DNA of 64,000 nucleotides from Congeria kusceri (GCA_027627225.1 CM051028.1:19177701-19241700), one strand, 5' to 3'. Positions 48,825-59,516 are shown, counted from the first letter of the stretch. Translations and numbers: made by a program. Notes: generated by a model not told the origin, from the sequence alone.

Positions 48825-49050
48825 CGTAATTACGAGATAAAATGTCGTATTTACGAGATACTATGTCATAATTACGAGATACTAAGTCGTAATTACGAGA
48901 TAAAAAGTCGTAATTACGACATACTAAGTCGTAATTACGAGATAAAAAGTCGTAATTACGACATACTAAGTAGTAATTATGAGATAAAAAGTCGTAATTA
49001 CGAGATAAAACGTCGTAATTACGAGATAAAAAGTCGTAATTACGATATAA
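48825..49050. repeat. 21-bp satellite with TCGTAATTACGA palindrome, about 11 copies
   Basis: Units of the form agtcgtaattacgagataaa repeat about every 21 bp. Each has the 12-base perfect palindrome TCGTAATTACGA, and linkers alternate between gataaaa and catacta. The reading frame is open on the minus strand because the period is a multiple of three, which is an artefact. It lies just upstream of the SAM-like pseudogene start at 48757. Confidence 0.9.
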
Positions 49051-49494
49051 GTTTGTTAATATTGAATAATTTTTATATATTTTTATGTTTACATCTGGCA
49101 CCAGGACGCTTCCATAGATAAACAACCAATATATACACATTTTCTTGGTGCAGGATGTGGCATATTATTGAAACAAATCTTAAAGCTCTTTACTTTTTTG
49201 GTGCTTAATTAGTACAGTCTGCAGCATATAAAAAGTAACTTGTTTGAACTGGGTGTTAAGTTGTTTTTTGTTTACAGCATACATGGCTAGATTATAGTTG
49301 AACTTTCGATGAATGTTTATGTGGTTCAATATTTAAATAAATAAAAAAACATTGATGACATCATGATGTCACATTAAGAAACATCATTTTTAAATTAGTG
49401 TTCTAAAGCATAAACATAGAAATACTTTTAGCATGGAAAAATTATGTAAAATATGCAGTTTAATATAGGCTGTCATTGAAATATAATTGTGGCG

Positions 49495-49728
49495 CGTCGT
49501 GAGAAAACCGGTCTTAATGCATGTGCGTAAAGTGCAGTCCGCACAGGCTTATCCAGGACGGCACTTTCCACTTTTATGGTATTTTCTGTTTCAAGGAAGT
49601 CTCTTCTAAACAAATCCACTGTAGGCGGAAAGTGTTGTCCCGGATAAGCCTGTGCAGACTGCACAGGCTAATCCGGGACGACACTTTACGCACATGCATT
49701 AAGTCCGGTTTTCCTACGATGCGCCTCA
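49495..49728. mobile_element. Fold-back MITE with long inverted arms
   Basis: The left arm (ccggtcttaatgcatgtgcg, taaagtgcagtccgcacagg, cttatccaggacggcacttt) is mirrored by the right arm (aaagtgttgtcccggataag, then gacactttacgcacatgcat, taagtccggtttt). Each arm itself contains a smaller cagtccgcacagg / cctgtgcagactgcacagg palindrome. The loop is about 70 bp. The CAGTCCGCACAGGCT motif is one I associate with abundant bivalve fold-back elements. No protein is encoded; the frames on both strands here are spurious. Confidence 0.8.
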
Positions 49729-49729
49729 A

Positions 49730-50122
49730 TTTATTAAAAATTATTTTGTCACAATTCATGTTTTTCTAAAAAGCAAATGATTTCTGGATTAACTGAAAGC
49801 AAACACTTTCCGAAAATTGGTTCAAAAAAACTGAATGGGCACCATGACTATAATACACAAAATAAACTTAAAAGTGAATCTGCAGTAAATACGAACTCAA
49901 AAAAATCTTCAATTAATACGGTAGTAAACATCCTCCAAACAAACAAAAAAGAAATTTGTATTTTTGTTATTTCGTATATGCAATAATTATAAATAACATA
50001 ATGAATTTCAGTTATTTTGAATGTCCATTGATACTAGTAACCAAACCGAAAATGTAAATCACAACCTATTGATAATTTATTTCATTTAATTACACGTGTA
50101 TGTAAAAATAAGCAGTACTTAC
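49730..50122. other. Intergenic or intronic AT-rich stretch
   Basis: A short plus-strand frame (49777-49986, Asn/Lys/Ser-rich) shows no domain or splice context. Probably an intron of the minus-strand gene whose exons are at 50123-51465. Confidence 0.35.
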
Positions 50123-51465
50123 CTTCGTGCTGTTCAATTGCACCTTGTCATTGAAGTCGGTCTTTGTTTTTACAGCCTTTGGCTTTATCACCTTCGTCTG
50201 CTTTAGTACCGGCTCCACCTAACGATATCAAAAGCTTGCTATGAACGAAATCCATGTGGCAAAAATATTTCTAAAAACATCCTGTCAACGCATTAAGCTC
50301 CGAGTAATTCAAACTCGTAAATCACATTATGCAATGGTTTATCAATAAAATAACATACATGTTGTCATTAATAATCCAGTACAATAACTGATTCGAAGTG
50401 CCCTTTTGATGAGAATATAAATTCTATATAAAAATCTTGAAGATCAGCTTTGTTTAATATTTCACTTCCAAGTGCGGACGCCAGTTTGCTTTATGTGCGA
50501 CTTCAATATGTTAGGCATTCACCGATTGGTCAGTCATAAATTACCAACCAATAGAACAAAGCCTACTATTCACGACTGGATGTAAATACGCCGATCACGT
50601 GACCATAATTTAATGCCTGCTTAAAAAATTACAACCGATCGTTATATGTTTCAAATAAAACGAAGTGAACATATTTATTGCATTTCTTAGAGCTTATTAT
50701 AATTGTTTATTTTACTGATATATGTTGCATAAATTTTCAACATTGTTGCTGTATATAAAACAACAATAAAATTAACAAAAATTTAAATGATAAGATTCTT
50801 AATTTACGTGTGTACATTTTGCTCCGAAATTGTAGAGCTATTTGCAGGTTCTGCGGATTCTTCATTCTTTTCACCATTGTCATGAACTTGTCTTTTAGCT
50901 GCAATATTCAATTCCTCTAGTAGTTTTGTGAGTCTGCTTGTTTCCTTCAGCAGCATTTCAAAGTCGTTCTTGTCTGTTGCGTCTAAACGATACATTTAAT
51001 TAGTTCTAATTATAGATCTATTATGCAAGCACGTTCGTGACTTGACTTATACATTTTACATTATGGCTTCTGTCAGTTATATTGTTTGCGTTTTATAATA
51101 TTTAGATGCAAAATTCAGATACGCCTGACTTAACAAAGTACCTACGCTACTCATATATACGTATGCTCAATTAAAAAAAAGGGAATTGCTATCAAAATTA
51201 AAACAACAATAACAACAACAGCAAATATACTGTAAATATATGCACGTTGTTGATCTGAACATTTATTGGCCAATAAATTCTTACCTCCAACTTTAGCAAT
51301 AACGGCATCATGTTTCCCCAGGCCTGGGCATTTTACGGTCACCTTTTGTCCAACAGCATATTCAGCATAATCACTTCTCGGAAAGACAAGATTGTTTAGT
51401 TTCAGAACACTTCCACTAATAGGAACATCGTTTATCCAGATAAAAAGTCTAATGCTTTTTGCCAT
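50123..51465 (-). CDS. Small SH3/Tudor-like domain gene, first three exons
   Basis: Exon 1 (51465-51285) starts with ATG and encodes a 60-residue domain with LVFPRSDYAEYAVGQKVTVK and HDAVIAKVG, a beta-rich pattern like SH3/Tudor-type folds at the start of BEN-family proteins in bivalves. It ends in phase 1 with donor gtaaga. Exon 2 (50982-50816, acceptor gtttag) gives a leucine-heptad coil (FEMLLKETSRLTKLLEELN) and an acidic tail, ending at a phase-0 donor gtacac. Exon 3 (50218-50123, acceptor cgttag, donor gtaagt) is Lys/Val-rich. All three join without a stop (about 147 codons). If exon 2 is read past its donor it ends at a TAA at 50806, so a short isoform is possible. Later exons are not found; they may lie among the decayed blocks below 49 kb. 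Confidence 0.55.
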
Positions 51466-51469
51466 TGTA

Positions 51470-52140
51470 TTCGCTGTCGTGTAAATGCTTTTAAATGGAA
51501 AACAAAATCAGAAATAATTGTGACCCAATCAGTGTACAATGTGCCAAAATGGTGGCGACGTTATGAAAACGGGCGGGCTTATCAGTTGAGAAAAAGCGTG
51601 GTTATTCAAACCTGGTTATTCACGTGATACTGACAGAGCAGCAATATTTTGCAGCTGTGTATTTATGTGCGTGTAGGGAAGATTACCATGTTTACTTTGT
51701 GGATTACTGATGAGTTAGTTTGTTTTTGTATAAGAACCTAATTATCGGGATGTCAGTCTACATTACATAGTCTTTTGAGATATATCAAACATGGCATAAT
51801 TAAGTTACATGTACTTGTATTGAAAACCTTAAAATGAAAAAGCTGACTTAAAGAGCAGCATGCGTTGATTTTACTGCACATAATTATTGGTGAATTATTA
51901 AAGATGGAAAGTTCTTCTGGAAATAACGCACAGCAAAATCACAAGTAAGAATCCTGATTACTAATAATAAAGTAAAATGTAATATGTTTTTGTGTTGTTA
52001 CTTTTAACTAACATAAGTTATGTTAGTCAGCCATTTTCCGTCATGTAAATCAGTTTCACAGTTGAGCAGCGCTCATAGATTCGCCTCTTATGCAATGATA
52101 GAACGTGTACACATAATTATATCATTTATGTTCTTATTTT
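51470..52140. promoter_or_regulatory. Upstream region of the SH3/Tudor-like gene
   Basis: No exon or repeat is visible between the ATG at 51465 and the repeat at 52142. It should contain the gene's promoter by position, but I see no motif that proves a start site. Confidence 0.25.
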
Positions 52141-52141
52141 T

Positions 52142-52525
52142 AGCTCACCTGAGCACAAAGTGCTCATGGTGAGCTTTTGTGATCGCCCGTTGTCCGTCGT
52201 GCGTGTGTGCGTGCGTCTTCAACTTTTCACTTAAACAACATCTCCTCCTAAACCGCTTGGCAGATTTTCACCAAACTTCACAGGAATGATCCTTGGGTGG
52301 ACCTCTTTCAAAGTTGTTCAAATCTTTCCGGTCCGCTGCATATGTAGGTCATCAGAGCTAAAAATAGATTTAAAAAGGAAAAACTGTAAAAATCTTCTCC
52401 TATGAAACCACAAGGCTCAGAGCTTTCATATTTGAGATGTGACATCGTCTAGTGCTCTTTTACAAATATTGTTCAACTGATGCCCCTGAGGTCAAAACTG
52501 GGCACACCATGGGGGTCACATGCAG
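52142..52525 (+). repeat. AGCTCACCTGAGCAC hairpin repeat, copy D
   Basis: agctcacctgagcac, aaa, gtgctcatggtgagct is a near-perfect terminal hairpin, followed by gtcgtgcgtg and the aaaccgcttggcagattttc segment, and ending near gggggtcacatgc. Closely related to copy E at 63083. Confidence 0.7.
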
Positions 52526-52761
52526 TGTTCGCGAAAACTTGAAAAATCTGTCAGTCATTCGGTCTGACTGCTTTAATTATTTGTCAGTCCGAATGAATTT
52601 CTGTCAGTCCGACTTAACAAAAAGTAATAAATTGTAAAACACAACAAAAATGAGGCAACTGTTAAGATTTATTTTTCTATTGTAGATGTACGGGTTAATA
52701 ATTTAGGTTTTCAGTTCTTTTTTCATTTGTGATACATATTCCGTTTTCTATGGCACAGGAC

Positions 52762-53052
52762 CTAACATTTAAGTAAGTAGGGCTCATTCAAGTAATTTCT
52801 TAGTTTCTCTGTATTTTCATTCTCATCTTGAAGATCAAAATCACCACACATGTCATCAAACTTGTCACCACAAAGCATATTGATGTACTCCACTTCATCA
52901 TCGGAAATGATGTCACCATCATCATCTCGTTCAACATCCTCCAAAATAGCCAAAATGGTGTTGTTTATTTTGTAACTGTTGTTGTTGACTTCGAAAGTGA
53001 AAGTGAATAGTATTTTTCTCGCGTATGATTGGTTAACAAAATTCAAATACAT
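52762..53052 (-). CDS. Hypothetical acidic frame, unrecognised
   Basis: The minus-strand frame has a mixed start, then an Asp/Glu-rich stretch (ERDDDGDIISDDEVEYINML) and ends at 52762. The acidic part begins after a possible acceptor (tattttggag, about 52948). Acidic N-termini of this sort occur in transposases, but no domain is visible. Confidence 0.2.
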   Translation of the reverse strand: MYLNFVNQSYARKILFTFTFEVNNNSYKINNTILAILEDVERDDDGDIISDDEVEYINMLCGDKFDDMCGDFDLQDENENTEKLRNYLNEPYLLKC

Positions 53053-53434
53053 GTTATAACGGCCCAGACAAAGACGGCCCAGTCCACGCCGGCCTACTTA
53101 CTACGCTGCAATAATTGTTTAAACTCCGTTGGGATAGGATTAAATTTTGTGATTTAAATGTCAAAAACATTTTAATTATTGCTTTTAGAGTTAGTGTGTA
53201 TATTATGTATGTACATTTATGTGTATTACCCTTGTATTAATTTGAATGAAGTATGATACCTAAACCGGTGTAGTCTAGTCGGCCGTCATCGAATTGGGCT
53301 GAATTGTCCGATATTACAAAATTTACGTCACATCCTGTCTAAATTTCAGCGAATTGTAAATATCGTCATCGGATTTGTTCTTCTTCGGAGTTGTCTCCTT
53401 CTGACATGCTATCACTGGCCTGTCCCTGGTCTTA

Positions 53435-56219
53435 TAGTGGTCCGCACAGTTCTCTGTCCTCTACTGCACTGCCTCCTGCCTCATCTGTCAGCTGGTAGTG
53501 GTCCGCACTGTTCTCAGTCATCTACTTCACTGTCTCCTGCCTCATCTATCAGCTGGTAGTGGTCTGCACTGTTCTCTGTCCTCTACAGCCTGTTTCCTGC
53601 CTCATCTATCAGCTAGTAGTGGTCCGCGCAGTTCTCTGTCCTCTACTGCACTGTCTCCTGCCTCATCTATCAGCTGGTAGTGGTCTGCACTGTTCTCTGT
53701 CCTCTACTGCACTGTCTCCTGCCTCATCTATCAGCTGGTAGTGGTCCGCACTGTTCTCTGTCCTCGACTGCACTGTCTCCTGCCTCATCTATCAGCTGGT
53801 AGTGGTCCGCACTGTTCTCTGTCCTCTACTGCACTGTCTCCTGCCTCATCTATCAGCTGGTAGTGGTCCGCTCTGTTCTCAGTCCTCTACTGCACTGTCT
53901 CCTGCCTCATCTATCAGCTGGTAGTGGTCCGCACAGTTCTCTGTCCTCTACTGCACTGTCTCCTGCCTCATCTATCAGCTGGTAGTGGTCCGCACTGTTC
54001 TCTGTCCTCTACTGCACTGTCTTCTGCCTCATCTATCAGCTGGTAGTGGTCCGCACTGTTCTCTGTCCTGTACTGCACTGTCTCCTGCCTCATCTATCAG
54101 CTAGTAGTGGTCCGCACTGTTCTCTGTCCTGTACTGCACTGTCTCCTGCCTCATCTATCAGCTAGTAGTGGTCTGCACTGTTCTCTGTCCTCTACTGCAC
54201 TGTCTCCTGCCTCATCTTTCAGCTGGTAGTGGTCCACACTGTTCTCTGTCCTCTACTGCACTGTCTCCTGCCTCATCTTTCAGCTGGTAGTGGTCCGCAC
54301 AGTTCTCTGTCCTACTGCACTGTCTCCTGGCTCATCTATCAGCTGGTAGTGGTCTGCACTGTTCTCTGTCCTCTACAGCCCTGTCTCCTGCCTCATCTAT
54401 GAGCTGGTAGTGGTCCGCACAGTTCTCTGTCCTCTACTGCACTGTCTCCTGCCTCATCTGTCAGCTGGTAGTGGTCCGCACTGTTCTCTGTCCTCTACTG
54501 CACTGTCTCCTGCCTCATCTATCAGCTGGTAGTGGTCCGCACTGTTCTCTGTCCTGTACTGCACTGTCTCCTGCCTCATCTATCAGCTGGTAGTGGTCTG
54601 CACTGTTCTATGTCCTGTACTGCACTGTCTCCTGCCTCATCTATCAGCTGGTAGTGGTCCGCACTGTTCTCTGTCCTGTACTGCACTGTCTCCTGCCTCA
54701 TCTATCAGCTGGTAGTGGTCCGCACTGTTCTCTGTCCTCTACTGCACTGTCTCCTGCCTCATCAGCTGGTAGTGGTCCGCACTGTTCTCTGTCCTCTATT
54801 GCACTGTCTCCTGCCTCATCTATCAGCTGGTAGTGGTCCGCACAGTTCTCTGTCCTACTGCACTGTCTCCTGGCTCATCTATCAGCTGGTAGTGGTCTGC
54901 ACTGTTCTCTGTCCTCTACTGCACTGTCTCCTGCCTCATCTATCAGCTGGTAGTGGTCCGCACAGTTCTCTGTCCTACTGCACTGTCTCCTGGCTCATCT
55001 ATCAGCTGGTAGTGGTCTGCATTGTTCTCTGTCCTCTACTGTACTGTCTTCTGCCTCATTTATCAGCTGCTAGTGGTCCGCACTGTTCTCTGTCCTGTAC
55101 TGCACTGTCTCCTGCCGCATCTATCAGCTGGTAGTGGTCCGCACAGTTCTCTGTCTTCTACTGCACTGTCTCCTGCATCATCTATCAGCTGGTAGTGGTC
55201 TGCACTGTTCTCTGTCCTCTATTGCACTGTTTCCTGCCCCATCTATCAGCTGGTAGAGGTCCGCACTGTTCTCTGTCCTCTACTGCACTGTATTTTGCCT
55301 CATCAATCAGCTAGTAGTGGTCCGCACTGTTCTCTGTCCTCTACTGCACTGTCTCCTGCCTCATCTATCAGCTGGTAGTGGTCTGCACTGTTCTCTGTCC
55401 TCTACTGCACTGTCTCCTGCATCATCTTTCAGCTGGTAGTGGTCCTCTCAGTTCTCTGTCCTACTGCACTGTCTCCTGGCTCATCTATCTGCTGGTAGTG
55501 GTCTGCACTGTTCTCTGTCCTCTACAGCCCTGTCTCCTGCCTCATCTATCAGCTGGTAGTGGTCCGCACTGTTCTCTGTCCTCTACTGCACTGTCTCATG
55601 CCTCATCTTTCAGCTGGTAGTGGTCCACACTGTTCTCTGTCCTCTACTCCACTGTCTCATGCCTCATCTTTCAGCTGGTAGTGGTCCTCTCAGTTCTCTG
55701 TCCTACTGCACTGTCTCCTGGCTCATCTATCAGCTGGTAGTGGTCCGCACAGTTCTCTGTCCTCTACTGCACTGTCTCCTGCCTCATCTGTCAGCTGGTA
55801 GTGGTCCGCATTGTTCTCTGTCCTCTACTGCACTGTCTTCTGCCTCATCTATCAGCTGGTAGTGGTCCGCACTGTTCTCTGTCCTGTACTGCACTGTCTC
55901 CTGCCTCATCTATCAGCTGGTAGTGGTCTGCACTGTTCTCTGTCCTGTACTGCACTGTCTCCTGCCTCATCTATCAGCTGGTAGTGGTCCGCACTGTTCT
56001 CTGTCCTACTGCACTGTCTCCTGCATCATCTATCAGCTGGTAGTGGTCTGCGCTGTTCTCTGTCCTCTATTGCACCGTTTCCTGCCTCATCTATCAGCTT
56101 GTAGAGGTCCGCACTGTTCTCTGTCCTCTACTGCACTGTATTTTGCCTCATCAATCAGCTAGTAGTGGTCCGCACTGTTCTCTGTCCTCTACTGCACTGT
56201 ATCCTGCCTCATCTATCAG
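53435..56219 (+). repeat. 61-bp minisatellite with splice-acceptor-like sequence, about 45 copies
   Basis: The unit ctggtagtggtccgcactgt, tctctgtcctctactgcact, gtctcctgcctcatctatcag repeats every 61 bp; some copies are 58 bp through loss of three bases (tcctactgc), and one is shorter (about 54762). Each unit ends in a pyrimidine-rich tract plus TATCAG, a good match to a 3' splice site. Divergence between units is low. The last unit abuts a GC-richer open segment at 56220. The recurring open frames are repeat artefacts. Confidence 0.92.
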
Positions 56220-56345
56220 GATTGTGACGGCCCTCCAGGCAGCCTGGCGGCCCTGGTGTATGTGATGCGCCATTTGGTGCCACACTTAGCAGCCTCCATC
56301 TACACAGCACATCTAAATGTTCAGATTTTGAACACTACTTGAACA
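56220..56345 (+). CDS. Candidate exon after the minisatellite
   Basis: Immediately after the final ctatcag, the sequence becomes GC-richer and open: DCDGPPGSLAALVYVMRHLV followed by PHLAASIYTAH. Codon use looks coding and it could belong to the same plus-strand gene as 38413-40693, whose last candidate exon ends in phase 0. No clear donor was chosen (gtgtat at about 56255 is possible). Without an RNA match it remains tentative. Confidence 0.3.
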
Positions 56346-56698
56346 CCAAAATGCAACAGATATTGAACATGTTCCTGCGTTGTACTAGTGTTCTAAACTG
56401 TTACTGCGGTGTTCAATATGCTAACGCTTGGTGTACCAGATGAGAACACATATTGAGCAGCAGTGATCAAACCTTAACCTCTTAGGTGTTCTCGATTTTA
56501 ACGGCGACTGTTCAATATCGAAAGGTGTTCAAGTGCTTAATGCTTGATGCATTCAAATACAATGTAACAGATATTTAACATTTTGCACATGTTCAAAAGG
56601 AAAGACGTTAAGAATTTGAACATTTGTGCATATGTTTATTGGTGCCTGGTTGAATGGCTGGGAGTTCCTTTACACCATGATGGTGGTCGTAATAGAAC

Positions 56699-57125
56699 TT
56701 ATGCTTGCTTTTGTTTTGTTCTAGAATGTTCTTTTTCCTTTGAAGCATCTTTTGTTTTGGGTTGAAGTACTTCTTTTCGTCTCATCAGCAGTTGAGCAGG
56801 CGATAAGTCTAAGCCTTGCAGAGGCGTTGTACGGTAGTCCAATAGCGCTAAAAACTTGTCAACGAACTTAGCCCATAGTCGTTTAACAGTTTGGATTGAC
56901 ATCTCTGCTTGTCCATTACTAGGTTGAAAGTGTGGGCTGGACGTTTCATGCTCAATGCCTATTTCTTTGCAGAATATTTTGAATTCTCGAGAACAGAACT
57001 GAGGTCTATTGTCTGATCTGACTTTCAACTGTATCCCTTTGCATGGAGAAAATTGATTCCAATGCACTTATTACACTAGTTGTATTCAGTGAGTCTAGTT
57101 TAACTGTGTCAATGTACCTTGAGTA
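56699..57125 (-). pseudogene. Gypsy integrase core, C-terminal part
   Basis: The core resumes on the far side of the insertion with sequence expected directly after the interruption, then shows VRSDNRPQFCSREFKIFCKE (second catalytic Asp; the common G in SDNG is R here) and PHFQPSNGQAEMSIQTVKRL, with the catalytic Glu. A frameshift or stop separates the first 20 codons from the 57067-56699 frame. Confidence 0.8.
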
Positions 57126-57127
57126 AT

Positions 57128-57617
57128 AACAGGCTGTCAACCAATTCCAATTTTCCTATATGTTGGAAATAAATCCTTTATTTTGAAAAACGTGTATTTC
57201 CTATATTTTCCTATATTTTGAATATTGTTCCTATATTTAGGATAAATTTGGTCATTCATGCATCTGAAATTGGTTGGTTAACAGTAAATTGCGAATGTAT
57301 CTATATGTAGTTTTTTCCCGCTCGCTTGGCTCGCATCAAACTTAAATACTCAAATAATTTTAAGGCCATGGCATACATGTCTCAGTTGCCAATTGATTTC
57401 CATGAATATGTATAGTAAATGTTTTGTTCATTAAAACACAAACTGTATGACTTATTAGGCTAGAATATTATCCCATATCATCCTTATAATGAAGTATGTT
57501 TATAATGAAATTCATATATTTTCTTTAAAAAAAAGAAGACAAAAAGTCCTATTTTGTGTGTGAAAATATTCCAATATTGTTCCTATATTTTCTTGGGAAC
57601 TTGGTTGACAGCCTGTT
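57128..57617. mobile_element. 490-bp MITE with AACAGGCTGTCAACCAA inverted ends, inserted in Gypsy integrase
   Basis: AACAGGCTGTCAACCAA at 57128-57144 is the exact reverse complement of TTGGTTGACAGCCTGTT at 57601-57617. Inside, ttcctatatttt-type strings recur near both ends. The integrase frame left of it resumes on its right when the segment and a 2-3 bp TA/TAA duplication are removed, which fixes the boundaries. No transposase is present; the superfamily is not assigned (a TA or TAA target would fit Tc1/mariner-like or PIF/Harbinger-like mobilisers). Confidence 0.8.
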
Positions 57618-57899
57618 TTAATCAACAACCAATATGACATAATGTAGTTCTTTTGCTTGAAACTCGAACAAATCGCATCCTACATGACAGTATGGAAGAT
57701 CTGGAGGAGAAGTAGGGTTCAGGGGTTCTTTAGTTTGTTGATTCTCATACATGGAGCATTGAATACAGTGTCCAATACATTTCTCAATGTCATCGTTGAT
57801 GCCTGGCCAATACATCACTTCGCATGCTCTGTGCTTGCACTTGACGATGCCTACGTGAGATTTATGGATCAATGTTAGTATTTTCAATACTGTAGGCAT
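57618..57899 (-). pseudogene. Gypsy integrase zinc-binding domain
   Basis: Histidine and cysteine pairs are placed as in the H2C2 domain: HKSHVGIVKCKHRA then YWPGINDDIEKCIGHCIQCS. The core start (CHVGCDLFEF, VILVVD) follows and is cut at 57617 by the inverted-repeat insertion. Confidence 0.8.
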
Positions 57900-57904
57900 A
57901 CTTA

Positions 57905-58262
57905 TTTTAGGGCTGTACTTTTAATAGCGCTAACTGTTAGCGCTATGACAAGTGCGCTAATTCAGGTACACACAAATATAAGTTAGTACCTGAATTTGTA
58001 TCATTTACTGTACAAAGATGGCTTAGGAGCTGTACACTTTTAGAGCGCTCACCGAGATAGAGCAAAGATACATGGAATATTAGGGTGTACATGAATTTGT
58101 GGTCTCGTTTTACCGCTCTAGTGTATCTGACATTTTACGGGGAAACAAAGGAAATCGCCGGAAATCTTCGTAAGCTGTTCAATTGGATTAACAGGTATCA
58201 AAAATCAGATAATAGCTCAAATTTATGATTTAGATGGTTTGCAAAGCATAGGTACTTACAGC
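57905..58262. other. Foreign segment replacing Gypsy RNase H
   Basis: The stretch between the RNase H start and the integrase zinc-binding domain has no Gypsy signature. It contains tagcgctaactgttagcgcta (a palindromic TAGCG motif) near 57930 and a second copy, inverted, of gcttaggagctgta at 58021 matching the Gypsy edge at 58255-58268. An insertion plus deletion is likely; its type is unknown. Confidence 0.45.
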
Positions 58263-58532
58263 TCCTAAGCAGTCATTGCTAGCATCACACTCTATTTCAA
58301 CTGGTTTGTTTCTGTCAAAGTATGCTAACACTGGTGGTTCAGTAAACAACTGCTTGAGTTTCTGGAAACTGGATTTTTGGTCTTTGGTCCATTCAAAAAT
58401 GATGTCTGACTTAAGAAAGTTTCTGATTGTTGTGTCCACTTCACTAAGTCCTGGAACAAATTTGGCGAGAAATTGGACTATTCCAAGGAATCTTCTAACA
58501 GCATCTTTGTTCTCTGGAGCTGGCATGTTCAC
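58230..58532 (-). pseudogene. Gypsy RT thumb and RNase H start
   Basis: AVRRFLGIVQFLAKFVPGLS, a WTKDQKSSFQKLKQLFTEPP segment and VEIECDASNDCLGAV (the start of RNase H with its first Asp) are clear Ty3/Gypsy signatures. The element sequence stops right after this at about 58260; the rest of RNase H is missing. Confidence 0.8.
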
Positions 58533-58559
58533 AATGGCTCAGACTTTTACAGGGTCAGG

Positions 58560-59259
58560 CAGTAGTCCATCTGCCATCAGCAAGTGACCCATATACTTGA
58601 TGGATGATTTTCTAATGAGACACTTCAGTTTCAGATTGTGTGCCATTCCTCTTTTCATGACTTGACGAGTATCTTGTCATGATGTTTCACCCTGCGATCA
58701 GAATGTCATCGATAATAGCAAACGCGCCTTCAATTCCTTCTAGCATTTGATCTGTGATATGCTGATATATCTCTGATGCAGATTTGATCCCATATCTCTG
58801 ATGCAGATTTGATCCCATATCTCTGATGCAGATTTGATCCTTTTTTCTTTATATCCCATATCTCTGATGCAGATTTGATCGCATATTTCTGATGCAGATT
58901 TGATCCCATATTTCTGATGCAGATTTGATCCCATATCTCTGATGCAGATTTGATCCCATATCTCTGATGCAGATTTGATCCCATATCTCTGATGCAGATT
59001 TGATCCCATATGGCAACCGAAGCCACCTATATCTCCCTAGGGATTTGTTCATTGTAGTCATATAGGAAGACTTTGTGTCCAGCTTGATCTGAAGGAAACC
59101 AGATTTCGCGTCGAGCACGGGGAATACTTTTGCTCCTGCTATCCGGGGTGTGATATCATCGATGGTTTTCATTGGATGGTGTTCCCTTCGATTCGCTTTG
59201 TTCAGATCCAGACATATTCTAACTTTGTCTTTACGGAGTGACAAGACTATGGAGTTCAC
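58560..59259 (-). pseudogene. Gypsy reverse transcriptase with internal repeat expansion
   Basis: The frame shows VRICLDLNKANRREHHPMKT, a PVLDAKSGFLQIKLD motif (catalytic Asp) and the YRWLRLPYGIKSASEI stretch. Directly after this the 25-bp repeat begins; past it a different frame resumes with LEGIEGAFAIIDDILI, the DD-containing active-site strand. So the polymerase palm is split by the expansion as well as frameshifts. The copy is dead. Confidence 0.8.
58755..59010. repeat. 25-bp minisatellite within the Gypsy RT, about 10 copies
   Basis: The unit tatctctgatgcagatttga plus tccca repeats every 25 bp, with one copy interrupted by ttttttctttata (58838-58850) and a few with tttctgatgc. The unit derives from the RT sequence itself, since the first copy is the normal coding sequence of the SASEI segment. 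Since 25 is not a multiple of three, the repeat cycles through frames. Confidence 0.9.
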
Positions 59260-59516
59260 CCAGTCTATTGGTTCTTAAACTTTCGTGATGTACCCTACCC
59301 GTTGGATTCCGTTTCCTGGAGTTCTTTGATGGCTTTGTCACGTATGGATTCAGGCAGTGTTTTACATGGATGAATGACTCCTTTCGCGTTTTCTTCAGTC
59401 ACGATATGATGTGTACCTGGCAGGGTACCAGTTGTCTTCACTAAGTCTTGATATTCATGAATCAGTTCATGTGTTTCTTCGTATGAGTAACTCAAAATAC
59501 GTTTCACAAGGCCTAG

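Noticed and set aside
48784..49140. 118-codon minus frame with SRNYD-type repeats
   Set aside because: Reading of the 21-bp satellite.
49473..49769. Frames on both strands with RLIRD-type repeats
   Set aside because: They are readings of the two arms of the fold-back MITE.
53498..56162. Repeated plus-strand frames up to 139 codons rich in Leu, Ser, Pro and His
   Set aside because: They come from the 61-bp array; the frame changes with each unit and starts are arbitrary.
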